Of a DNA stretch of 64,000 nt, positions 19,967-31,628 are shown piece after piece (position 1 is the first letter of the stretch; each line of letters starts with the position of its first letter). This DNA is from Serendipita indica DSM 11827 (Eukaryota; Basidiomycota; Agaricomycetes; Sebacinales; Serendipitaceae). The stretch covers positions 620,001 to 684,000 of the forward strand of contig CAJVGD010000012.1 in the NCBI GenBank assembly GCA_910890315.1, written 5' to 3'. Under the pieces are notes generated by a model. That model was not told where the DNA came from and searched no databases. It worked only from the letters and a program-made list of their open reading frames with translations. A program made the position numbers and the translations under genes.

Positions 19967-22900
19967 TTATTGTGAAATAATGGACTCCAGCAGCTCTTTT
20001 GAGTCCACAGTACAACGATGATCCGCACCCAAGACTTCAACGCGTAGTTCCATGGTGTCTTGAAGGAGCCTTGCAGCTTCGTTGAGTTGATTATTCATGC
20101 ATAATATGATAGAGAGGTTGTATGAGGCATTGAGAGTTGTTGGATGCCGCGGACCGAGAGTCTCCAGCCGCAGAGCAAGGACGTCCTGCTCAATCCTTCC
20201 TGCCTCGTCCAACTGACCACGATCAGACAAGGTGAAGGCAAGGTTGCCCATTGCCGAAATGGTATCTGGATGGCGCTGACCGAGGATGTCGAGCCGCAGA
20301 GCGAGTACCTCTCGCTCAATCTTCTCTGTTTCGTCCAACTGACCACGCTGGTTCAAGGTGACGGCAAGGTTGGCCATTGCCGAAATGGTATCCGGATGGC
20401 GCTGTCCAAGGATGTCGAGCTGCAGAGCAAGTACCTCTCGCCTCATCTTCTCTGCTTCGTCCAACTGACCACGCTGGTTCAAGGTGACGGCAAGGTTGGC
20501 CATTGCCGAAATGGTATCTGGATGGCGCTGTCCAAGGATGTCGAGCCGCAGAGTGAGTACCTCTCGCATCATCTTCTCTGTTTCGTCCAACTGACCACGC
20601 TGGTTCAAGGTGACGGCAAGGTTGGCCATTGCCGAAATGGTATCCGGATGGCGCTGTCCAAGGATGTCGAGCTGCAGAGCGAGTACCTCTCGCCTCATCT
20701 TCTCTGCTTCGTCCAACTGACCACGCTGGTTCAAGGTGTTGGCAAGGTTGGCCATTGCCAAAATGGTATGTGGATGGCGCTGTCCAAGGATGTCAAGCTG
20801 CAGAGCGAGTACCTCTTGCCTCATTTTCTCTGCTTCGTCCAACTGGCCACGCTGGCTCAAGGTGACAGCAAGGTTGGCCATTGCCGAAATGGTATCCGGA
20901 TGACGCTGTCCAAGGATGTCGAGCTGCAGAGCGAGTACCTCTCGCCTCATCTTCTCTGCTTCGTCCAACTGACCACGCTGGTTCAAGGTGACAGCAAGGT
21001 TGGCCATTGCCAAAATGGTATCTGGATGGCGCTGTCCAAGGATGTCGAGCCGCAGAGCGAGTACCTCTCGCCTCATCTTCTCTGCTTCGTCCAACTGACC
21101 ACGCTGGTTCAAGGTGATGGCAAGGTTGCTCATTGCCCGAATGGTATCTGGATGGCGCTGTCCAAGGATGTCGAGCTGCAGAGCAAGTACCTCTCGCCTC
21201 ATCTTCTCTGCTTCGTCCAACTGACCACGCTGGTTCAAGGTGACAGCAAGGTTGGCCATTGCCCGAATGGTATCTGGATGGCGCTGTCCAAGGATGTCAA
21301 GCTGCAGAGCGAGTACCTCTCGCCTCATCTTCTCTGCTTCGTCCAACTGACCACGCTGGTTCAAGGTGTTGGCAAGGTTGCCCATTGCTGAAATGGTATG
21401 TGGATGGCGCTGTCCAAGGATGTCGAGCTGCAGAGCGAGTACCTCTCGCTGAATCTTCTCTGCTTTGTCCAACTGACCACGCTGGTTCAAGGTGACAGCA
21501 AGGTTGGCCATTGCCGAAATGGTATGTGGATGGCGCTGTCCAAGGATGTCAAGCTGCAGAGCGAGTACCTCTCGCTGAATCTTCTCTGCTTCGTCCAACT
21601 GACCACGCTGGTTCAAGGTGACGGCAAGGTTGGCCATTGCCGAAATGGTATCTGGATGGCGCTGTCCAAGGATGTCGAGCCGCAGAGCGAGTACCTCTCG
21701 CTGAATCTTCTCTGCTTCGTCCAACTGACCACGCTGGTTCAAGGTGATGGCAAGGTTGCCCATTGCCGAAATGGTATGTGGATGGCGCTGTCCAAGGATG
21801 TCGAGCTGCAGAGCGAGTACCTCTCGCCTCATTTTCTCTGCTTCGTCCAACTGACCACGCTGGTTCAAGGTGACAGCAAGGTTGGCCATTGCCGAAATGG
21901 TATCTGGATGGCGCTGTCCAAGGATGTCGAGCCGCAGAGCGAGTACCTCTCGCTGAATCTTCTCTGTTTCGTCCAACTGACCACGCTGGTTCAAGGTGAC
22001 AGCAAGGTTGGCCATTGCCAAAATGGTATGTGGATGGCGCTGTCCAAGGATGTCAAGCTGCAGAGCGAGTACCTCTCGCATCATCTTCTCTGCTTCGTCC
22101 AACTGACCACGCTGGTTCAAGGTGATGGCAAGGCTGCCCATTGACGAAATGGTATGTGGATGGCGCTGTCCAAGGATGTCGAGCTGCAGAGCGAATACCT
22201 CTCGCATCATCTTCTCTGCTTCGTCCAACTGACCACGCTGGTTCAAGGTGATGGCAAGGTTGGCCATTGCCGAAATGGTATCTGGATGGCGCTGTCCAAG
22301 GATGTCAAGCTGCAGAGCGAGTACCTCTCGCCTCATCTTCTCTGCCTCGTCCAACTGACCACGCTGGTTCAAGGTGACGGCAAGGTTGCCCATTGCCGAA
22401 ATGGTATGTGGATGGCACTGTCCAAGGATGTCGAGCCGCAGAGTGAGTACCTCTCGCCTCATCTTCTCTGCTTCGTCCAACTGACCACGCTGGTTCAAGG
22501 TGATGGCAAGGTTGCCCATTGCCAAAATGGTATCTGGATGGCGCTGTCCAAGAATGTCGAGCTGCAGAGCGAGTACCTCTCGCTCAATCTTTTCTGCTTC
22601 TTCCGACTGACCACACTTCTCTAACATGTCCCCAAGCGCGACCATCACCCATATTGAGCTTTTGTGCCGTTGACCGTGACGCTGCTGGACTTTGGAGAGT
22701 GCACATTTTAGCAGTTCTTGGCAAGCCCTCCAGCCACCCAACGAGTTGTAAAGCTTGCAGAAGGCTAATGCATGTGCCACATCCTCCGATTGCACTGACC
22801 GAGGAATATTGTTAGCATGTGGAAGCAATTGCCAAAGCCGCCCATTGCTACCCTCCAACGGCCGGATTGCCCCCAGTACGAGTTGGGTCGCCGTGCGCGC

Positions 22901-25281
22901 ATAGTGTCGATTATCTTCATCGTTAAGATAATCCTTGATGTACATCTGAAGGAGTGGATGCACGGTGTAGAATAACCCATCGTTCGAAACATTGATAAAT
23001 GACGCTTGAGATGCCGAGTCAATGATCTCCTGGAATGCGACCTCGTTCCACGCCGTGCCTAGAATCTCCTGGAGCGTTGAGATAAATGTTTTGTCAGACT
23101 CTCGGGGAGGAAAGTCATTCAAAACAGTGTATGTAGTAAAGCTGGACTCTATCGAGTGCTCAAACAATGAAATCGGGATGAGCGAATGGTGAAGAAACGC
23201 GCAAATCTTCAGGAAGTCTTGTGTCTTCGCCGGCAAATTGTGGAACGACAGGTCGAATGCGGTGTATGTCGACGATGTATACTCGTTGCCGAAATCTGGC
23301 TGCTTGCGCAGGAGTTCGTCTCGGTGCTTTCGAAACGTGTTCACATACGTTTCGAGTCGCCGTGTCTTGCGAATGTACACTCCTGCTTGAGTGATCGCGA
23401 GCGCCAGCATCCCCAACTCCTGAACGATCTCGATAGACTTGGTGTTGGATGTAGGCGAGGCATTGGCGAGTTTGTGAAGCAGATTGACCGCCTCGTTTTC
23501 CTCGAGATCACCAACAGCAACAGCCCCATCTGGAGCGTAGCTTATGCACTCGCTATTCCTCGTGGTGATCAAAATAAACCCGTGAATGGAAGCGGGAAGA
23601 TATGGGCCAAGGTCGAGGTTTGGAGAGTCGGCATTGTCGATGAATAGTAACCAGCCTCTTTCCTTGCCGTCGAGGTAGGCAATTGCATCCTTCCACCCCA
23701 TCGCTCTGTACTCCGGGCCCAAGGAGCGAATAAATTGCTCCAAGTCTGCTTCAATTTGCGTCTGACTGGAGGCGTCGACAAAAATCACTCGAGTAAACCT
23801 AGTAAAGATGAGACAATTCCAAGCATTTCTATCGTTCGTACCTGGCTTCGTTCTCTCCAATCCAGTTCGTTGCTAGTTGAGTCTTACCTGACCCTCCGAT
23901 TCCATGTAATATACACCTTGGTTGACGTTGCACCTGACCACCCGAGAGCAACTTCTGCGTGATGAGGGACTGGACTGCCTCTCGCTTGATGTAGCTCCTT
24001 GATACGGATGGACGAGGTTTAGGCAGTATGTCCTCTGGAGGAGCATATTCTTCATTTGCTACAGCTATGCTTTGATCAGCTAAAGACAGCGGGGTAGACT
24101 GGTTACAAACTGCGAAGCTTGTCCTCTATTGCCCACTTCTCCTGCACTGCCAGGGGGGCATTGTCGACGTACCCCTTGAGGCGATGATGAACCGTTTTAT
24201 AGTTTTCGTCATCTTTGGATGAAAATCGAACCATGTTGCGGTGATTCGCATGAAGCACGATCGGCGTCCCGTTGCGGTCACCGGAGATAGTGGCTGAGTG
24301 ATATGGAACATTCTATTTTTCGTTTAGTATTGGATTCGTGATTGGGAATCCACTCACCAGTTCTCCACGATTTCCAATACCTGATGTCGCATACTCCGCA
24401 CAAAAGAAGATGCTGTTGATCTTCTCGCTCACCGCGACGTACAGACTCTGAATGTTCTCGAGTTCAGCCGAGTTGGATCGAAGATCCTTGATGATATTGT
24501 CGGTAGTCTCCATGTATACCGACGCCAAGAGGTTGATTCCTTCAAGAATGTTTGTATTTTCGAGGCCGGAGTGCGGGGTTCCAAAGAATAAGATTCCATG
24601 CGTGGATACGGCCACGTCACGAAGGCTACTCTTGGATGTCAAACTCTCATTATGGCAAATGACGAGAGCCTACGAAAGGGTCAGCAGCTGGGTTTTGGTG
24701 GCTCCCGTATTACGAACCCATTTGAGAATGATACCTCCTAGATCATGGGCAACGAAAATGATCGGACGCTAATCACTTGTTCAAAGGAGGCCAATCGGCA
24801 AGAATTGTTTCCCTTACTCGAGCGTCCTTGCGTATCCGTGAGAGTGCCTGGGCTAGCTTCTCGGCATGTCGACGCATCGTCTGGGTTGATACGCATTCTC
24901 GACTGCGAGTGTCGGCGTCGTATCCATAGAGAAGGACTCGAGCGTTGGGTATGTCGGTACGCAAGAGGTCACGTAGCCACAAGTCTCCGTCTTCTGTCGT
25001 CCATGTCTTCTCTCTATGTCCTTGCAGACCATGAATAGCGACGATACTGGCGGGAAAGCTAGGTGAGCGGCGAGCACGTGTAATAGCTGGGGTACTTGCT
25101 CGACGACAGGGTCAGTTCCAGACAGGACTTCTAGGAATCCGAAATGATCCGTCTTCGATTCGGTCTTCGAAGCCGAAGGCCTGCTACTCTGGGAATCCAG
25201 AGGTGTGGATTGGGCGTCGCTGTGCGACAATGATTGGGAGAGACGTAGGGTGTCCAACGAGGACAAGCGAGCATCCGACAT
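19967..25281 (-). CDS. NLR protein: alpha/beta-hydrolase + NB-ARC + about 20 near-identical TPRs (NLR2)
   Basis: Seven exons matching NLR1 exon for exon (25281-25100, 25046-24818, 24768-24718, 24669-24358, 24312-24111, 24064-23842, 23798-19967) give 1676 residues. The N-terminal hydrolase (IVAIHGLQGH, AHDLGG, FFGTPHSG) and NB-ARC (GIGGSGKTQLA near 380, WLLFIDNADS, ILITTRN) parallel NLR1. From about residue 780 to the end lies an array of about 20 TPR units of 42 residues, most within a few residues of one consensus containing LDILGQRHP and NLAVTLNQRGQ. Intron 1 has a GC donor (GCAAGT) where NLR1 has GT. Such NLRs are STAND switches; the repeats would bind the trigger and keep the ATPase inactive. 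Recent repeat expansion and homogenisation are evident. Confidence 0.93.
20140..22640. repeat. 126 bp tandem repeats encoding TPRs (about 20 units)
   Basis: In-frame 126 bp period within the last exon of NLR2. Units differ at few codons. The same period leaves the opposite strand open over most of its length, which is a shadow and not a gene. Confidence 0.9.
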
Positions 25282-25663
25282 TGTTCACGATGGAGATGGC
25301 GAGGAGCAAGCAAGGCTCGTTATTTGCTCAGAGGCGTGGCGCTAAACAGCCGGCGAGACTGGCACAGAGACCCCAATGAGCCAGCGGTGAGGATAGTCAA
25401 AAATGGCAACGATGTGAGCTAATATCTCCACAATGCCATTACATTTCAAAACAGCAGATCATTGATTCCCTCGAGTAAATAAGAGTGGTATAGTATCCGA
25501 GACCATGGGCTACATTGAGGCACCTGAGTTCTTGCGGACGCAATGACGTGAGAATGGCATGTTTTATGAATTTGAACTAACAAGGCACATACAATAGGCC
25601 GTCTAGTGGTCGAGGACACGGTCGAGTTCAATTCTTGACCACCACATTCACTCGGAAAGAAAA
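25282..25663. other. Intergenic, upstream of NLR2
   Basis: About 380 bp between the NLR2 start and a BTB relic. No distinct promoter motif or gene seen. Confidence 0.4.
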
Positions 25664-26490
25664 ATGTCTGACACGGAAATGCAAATGTAAAGCCTTAATG
25701 GTTAGTATTTCTGGAGTAACCAAGACCATTGTAGGGACACAACGGAGGGACATCGCGAGGTCGAACACGAGGAGAGCATTGAGCACCACGTATCACCCTC
25801 ACGGAAGACGCGGCCACAATTAACCCGCCCCTGTATTTCTTCGACCCAAAGAAAAGGGTCCCCACTATTGATCTTAATACTGTCTCTCGATTGCTCGAAG
25901 CGGCCAGGAAGTACGACGTAGAGAGGATATTAGACTGGGTGGAGGAGGAAGCGGTGAAAATACCCCCGGATGCCATAGTCCGCAACCCGTTACAATTAAT
26001 AGTTCTTAGCTACCACCTCAAGCTTCCGGCAGTTGCCAAAGTGGCACTACGAGCTTTGACCGCTGCCCCTTATAGCCAGCCCGACCCCGATATTATGATT
26101 GACGACCGACTCTTCACACTTGTCCTTGAGCGTCGAGGCATGGGCGTTAGAGAGCTTCAAAAGTTGTTTCTAGAACGATTACTATCCTCAGGTAATGATC
26201 CCCGTTTTTGGCAGCGTGATAAGATCCTCCAAGCCATGGATAAGATCGATAATGAACCTAGTTAGCGTTCCTATGCAGAAATGGAGAATATCGCAGGACC
26301 CCCAAAGTCTTCTCTGGCCATAGCTCCTGCTTTTTTCAGACAGCCTACTGCTGGCGACGGCGAGTCCAGAGGAATCGAGGATTTCGTCAGTGAGTTGCCA
26401 GACTGGTTCCCTCGACGGTGGATAATATTGAATGCATTAACTTCTCGCTGGTGCCCGTATCCAGCCTATTCCTACGATGTTACTATTTGA
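25664..26490 (+). pseudogene. BTB/POZ pseudogene (copy 4)
   Basis: ATGTCTGACACGG at 25664 looks like a family start, but the first half of the BTB fold (GYGDF, SPVFKDMF) is missing. From 25783 the family resumes: ITLTEDAATI, YFFDPKKR, SRLLEAARKYDVERILDW, LPAVAKVALRALTAAP, DNEPS. A TAG at 26263-26265 stands where relatives have Trp (EPSW), and the same frame continues beyond it to FVSELPDWFP. A lost 5' portion plus an in-frame stop make this a broken copy. It lies between NLR2 and NLR3. Confidence 0.65.
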
Positions 26491-26674
26491 ACCACTCACG
26501 CCCGATCTGTACCTTGTTCCGACTGCGATTTCTTACCAATAGATTGTGGAAAGCTGTGAGAATTAACTATTGTATATGATAGTATTAAACTTACGCACAA
26601 CAAAAAGGAGAGGCAAGTATCCCCGTCGAATTGAGGGTGGTGGATTGGACTTTGGATTTTCGACCATTATCTTC

Positions 26675-26960
26675 ATGGCTGATCGTCCAAGAGTCAAAGA
26701 CATCAAAGAGAAGCACTGTACTAACAATAAAGTATAGAGGGTACGGTACTTCATCTACTTTACCCGAAACTGAGTTATTCGATCCTAATAGTCTCATCTC
26801 GAATAAAGAAGAGGCATTGGAGAGAATAGATTTGTTTTTCAACCGAGTTCTACCACGAATTGATTGTATTATATACAAACACGAGCGCAGACCTATGGCC
26901 TGTAGCCTGGAAGATATGAGAATTGCGCTTCGGGATTGGATGTGGTCACTACGCCAAGGA
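26675..26960 (+). CDS. Doubtful small gene
   Basis: A possible two-exon frame (26675-26731 and from 26775) reading MADRPRVKDIKEK and then a charged helical stretch (NKEEALERIDLFFNRV, SLEDMRIALRDWMW). The joint has GT-AG ends and keeps phase, but the 3' end is unresolved and would run toward the NLR3 stop on the other strand. I recognise no family. It could equally be chance or NLR3 downstream sequence. Confidence 0.25.
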
Positions 26961-27009
26961 GTGAGAGTTAGTACGAGTCTGATGGATTTCCTAGTACACT
27001 TCATGCTCT

Positions 27010-30000
27010 CTAAAGGTTATTCTTTATCATTCCACCCTCTCTCACACGCGTCCAGTACGCTCCATGGACAAAGGCAGACGTGTCCACCGTCATTCGGTGA
27101 CATGGGCCAATGATCCGAACACCTGGTCGTTCAAGGCCAGAACGACAATGAGGCGGAACCCAGAAAAGTATCTCTCCTTCGGATCCAAACAGCCATCCAT
27201 CTTCGTCAATCCCACAGTAGCAACTAGGGACAACATCCGTCTATGCAAATCAGCATTACAACGGATTGGATGTGTATAGGTACTCACCAAGTGTTCGTCA
27301 GTTACGTTCCATAGCCGTACTGTCTGGTCAGACGAGCCAGAGATGATTTGGTGACCATCTGGCGAGAATGTGACCGAGCAGACCGAGGCGTTATGTCCTT
27401 GTAGTGGCATTCCTATCTGTAAACCTGTCTCTACATCCCAAAGCCGTATTGTATCGTCCTCCGAGCCAGAAACAATCCGACGACCATCCGGCGAGAATGC
27501 AACCGAGGTAACACCAAAGGCGTGTCCTTCAAGAGGAGTTCCTATTTGTATGCCCCCGTTCACATCCCAAAATCGCAGAGTCTTATCATCTGAACAAGAA
27601 ACGATTCGATGGCCGTCTGGCGAGAACGCGACTGATTTGACCCTTTTAGTGTGTCCTTCGAGTGGCACACCTATCCGTGTCCCCGTTTCCGCGTCCCAAA
27701 ATCGTACCGTCTTGTCCTGTGACCCGGAAACAATTCGGCAACCATCTGGCGAGAAAACGACTGAGGTGACGCGTTCAATATGCCCTTCAATTGCAACTCC
27801 TATCTGAGTACCCATCTTCACGTCCCATATCCGCACGGTTTGGTCATCCGAGCCAGACACAATTCGGTGCCCATCTGGTGAGAATGCAACCGCGATGACT
27901 GGGTCGGTGTGTCCCTCAAGCGGTGTTCCTATCCCTCTACCCGTATCAACACTCCATATTCGCACCGTGCAATCGTCCGAGCCAGAAGCGATCAAGTAAC
28001 CATCTGGCGAGCATGCGACCGAGTTGACACCGCCGGTATGTCCATGAAATGGAATTCCTATCTGCATGCCCGTGTTCATGTCCCAGATCCGCACGGTCTT
28101 GTCGTCCGAGCCAGAAACAATTTGGCAATGATTTGGCAAGATTGCGATGGAGCTGACGCCACTAGTATGGCCTTCAAGTGGCCCTCCGATTTGTATATCT
28201 GTCTCAACTGACCATAGCTTCAGTGTGGCATCATCCGAACCAGAAACAATTTGGCGACCGTCTGGTGAGAATGCAACCGAGGTGATGCAACCGCTGTGTC
28301 CTTCAAGCGGCTGTCCTATTTGCCTGCCTGTTTCCACATCCCAAACTTGTACCATCTGGCTGAATGAACCAGAAACGATCCGGTGACCATCTGGCGAGAA
28401 TCCGACTGAGAGAACGGCACCGGCGTATCCTTCAAGCGGAATTCCTATCTGCATCCCTGTGTTCGCATCCCATATCTGTATGGTCTTGTCATCTGAGCCA
28501 GAGGCAATTCGGCGACCATCTGGCGAGATCGCGACCGAGTGGACGTAGTCGGTATGCCCTACAATCGGCTCTCCTATCTGCATACCCGTTTCTACATTCC
28601 ATATCCGCAACGTTTTGTCATTTGAGCCAGAAATGATTCGATGACCATCTGGAAAGAATGCTACCGAATTGACCGCGTCAGTATGACCTTGAAGCGGTAA
28701 TCCGATCTGGCCACCCGTATCTGCATCCCACAACCGTATTGTCCTGTCTCCGGAGCCAGAAATAATTTGGCGGCCATCTGGCGAGAATGCGACCGATTTG
28801 ACACGGTCGGCATGTCCTTCAAATGGAATTCCTATCTGTGTACCCATCTTCATGTCCCATACTCTTATAGTCTTGTCGTCCGAGCCAGAAACAACTCGAT
28901 CACCACCTGGGGAGAATGCGACAGAACTGACGAAACTGGTGTGTCCTTCAAGCGGGGTTTCTATCTGTATGCCCGTCTTTACATCCCATCGGCGCACAGT
29001 TCCGTCATGAGAGCCAGAAACAACGTAATGGCCATCCGGAGAAAAGGCCACAGTACTTACACCACTATTATGCCCGCTGACAGTGTTACGGAGTGGGGAC
29101 CACCTTTGATAACCTCCTGCCGTGACTAGTAGTGTCTTTGGATACTGAGATTCGTAGAGCCTCCTAACTGCTGAAGATGGTGGGGAGAGTGGTAGCGCAG
29201 AGATGTAAATGTGGGAAGCGCTCTCTGCTATGATATCGAGGAAATGAGCAACAAACTGCTGCATATCAGTTGCAAGTGGTATCAAATCGTCGCCGTTGTT
29301 AGCCTACAAATGGGTCATCGAGTAGATAATGAGATAAAAGGTATGCTTACTTTCAGCCATATATTTAGTACAAATATTAGAGGTGGCACGTCGTACACAA
29401 AGTGGCATAAACTTGCGACTTCGAGCCAGGCAAGAAACTGAACCTTGAGAATATATCGAACAAGAGACAGGGTCTCCTCACTTGCCGGTGTATGTTCTAG
29501 ATGATCTACCCAATAGGACGACGCATACACTAAATGGGAGGGAATGCACGCGTCGATAGTTGATTCTAAGACGTCTTCGTTGAGTATATGAGATGAGGGA
29601 ATTCCACAGATGTTGAATTGTAGTTTTTCCTTCATGATGCATAGGGATCGATCCGCGAGGATTTGGTGGCAGTTGCTTGTCGTCAGGCATGGTGCCAAAT
29701 ATGTTGTATCCGGATCTAAAAGATGATCCACAAAAGACTGGTGGCGAAAACGAAGGGTCCCCTCGATTTCTAACACAGGTCGTAGTGCATTGCACACATG
29801 CTCGACCGTCCATTCATCCATCCCAAGGAGTTCCGCAAGCATCGGCAGATGAAACGGCTCATAAGAGACGATGATGGCAGCGAGGATCGTACGCACTTCC
29901 CGTAACAGATCGCTTCGCGCGTCTGGAAAGGCAGCATGAAGTACAGTAGTGTAGAGTGCCTTCATCCCGGCGGTGCCCTCCCCTCGTACTATTTCCTCTA

Positions 30001-31628
30001 AAAGCTTCTTTGGATTACCACGGCGGATATATTCCACCACCGTCGATGCCCAGATGAACAATCCGTTGGCCTTGATCGCCAACGTCCTGATGGTCGCTTC
30101 CCCCGGCCATTCAGCAGAGGGTGTAGAGTATCTGCCGGCAATTTCCCCAGCTCCTCACTCAGGTATGCCTGAATGTCTCGCGTGGATTGAATGGCTGTCT
30201 CGTCTCCAACGAGAAGGTCGATCGTGTATGGAGGGTTCAGAGCGAAATTTCTCGCTATGTCATCTTCCTCACGACTGGTGACAATCAGCTTGCAATGGGA
30301 AAGCTGAGACCATAGCGCCAGAGTCTCGATCAAATCCCGACGCTCCTCGGAATTCGCACCTTCCAGGCCTCCACACTCATCCAATGCGTCGACCACAATC
30401 ACAGGTGACTGGTCGCTAGAAATGCTGCCAACCCTCAATAATGGCTCTTCGATCAACTGATGAAAGAATTCGCCGATGTTCGGGGTCGTCAAGTCAATAT
30501 GGCCTTTCTTGATCTTTGCAGCCAGGTGCTTTCGGATGGTAGGGTGCCTCGCAAGATCATGCGCGACGTTCCGCCATAACGCTCTCGTCGTTGTGACAGT
30601 GCTTTCCTGACGACGAAAGAAGAAGCTTGATCCAAGGCGCTGTTTGTGGATTCCGAGAAGGCGGACTAGACTAGACGCGATGGCTGATTTTCCCGCTCCC
30701 GGTGCGGCTTTGATCCACAAGATGTTCGGTGCATTGGGGCTGCAGACCCAAGATGTACATTGCTCGAGTATCTCCGTACGTGTCCCTACTTGACATTCTC
30801 GCGGACGTGTGTACTCTTTGCATTTGAGTTGGCTCAATACGTCTGCATCTGCCGATGCGTTGACAGATATGGTGACATAGACAATGAGAGAACCCTGTAT
30901 TAAACGTCAAATAGGGTTGCCGGAGCATATGTCTCATATTGACCATTATTCTCGATTCTGCGTCTTTCAAGCGTTTCTCGTAGCCTGCAATAACGCCAGC
31001 CTCTAGCTTTGTGGTAGCTATCTGCTGAGCCAATCGCTTGAAAGTAAGGCCTTTGTCAAATTCGGACTCTTCGAGGCCCGAATCGATGCAAATGCTGGCA
31101 ATCAGCTCTTTGAGAATGCTGTTCAAGATGAGTTTGCATCGATTTGAGGTTGATAAACATACTCAAAGTAGTCACTAATTGGACCTTTTATAGAATCTTC
31201 GTACTCTTCAAGAATGTCATTGATACCTAGTTGCGCCAACTGCCGTCGAAACGTCGTTGTATGCTCTTGGACAGTCCTCAACAGCTCGGACCAGGCGTAT
31301 TCGTTGGATTTCACAGCCTCGAACAATTCAGCATACTAATGGGAGTTTGTCTTAGAACCCCTACCTGGATCGAATCGAGGAGGGTAACCACGGCCTCGCA
31401 GGCGCCTTTGAGCGGCGCAAACTCAACAGCGTCTGCAATACTTTTGGTCACACTGAGCATTAGGGATGCTCGAGCGAGCCATCTATCCATTCTAGATCCT
31501 CGTGACGACTCCACAGGTGCCGAGCCGCCTTGCTGGGCGTCTGTCGAAGGCCCCATAGGCGTTGAGGGTAGGTTTTGGCTGTTTCCATCTTTCTTGCGTC
31601 TCTTTGCTAGTCTATTTGACTTTCTCAT
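27010..31628 (-). CDS. NLR protein: helical N-domain + NACHT + 14 WD40 repeats (NLR3)
   Basis: Resolved exons: 31628-31365, 31335-31163, 31118 to about 30935, about 30850-29351, 29303-27288 and 27240-27010. The N-terminus is basic then helical (MRKSNRLAKRRKK; LMLSVTKSIADAVEF). The NACHT ATPase has P-loop APGAGKSAIASS, Walker B VIVVDALDECGG and sensor LIVTSREEDD, then a helical linker (GLFIWASTVVEYI). Fourteen WD40 repeats follow, each like GHTDxVxSVAFSPDG..IVSGSDDKTVRIWD: two seven-blade propellers. The last exon supplies the usual cap (ILFWVPPH, FVHGAYW). One base appears missing near 30111-30125, shifting frame after GKLPAD. The first intron would be only 29 bp unless an upstream donor (56 bp) is used, and the junction near 30850-30935 is unresolved. 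Role: NWD-type incompatibility/immune receptor. Confidence 0.85.

Noticed and set aside
20144-22624. Plus-strand ORFs of 415, 248 and 156 codons across the NLR2 repeats
   Set aside because: They are the antisense of the 126 bp TPR repeats. A stop-free unit repeated stays open, so length is not evidence; the sense frame has splice structure, NB-ARC and TPR homology.
20140-22640. CRISPR array or satellite DNA
   Set aside because: The units are adjacent without spacers, are multiples of three, and encode TPRs inside an exon.
27370-29129. Plus-strand ORFs opposite the WD40 exon
   Set aside because: Same cause: antisense of a protein repeat, broken into short pieces with no homology.
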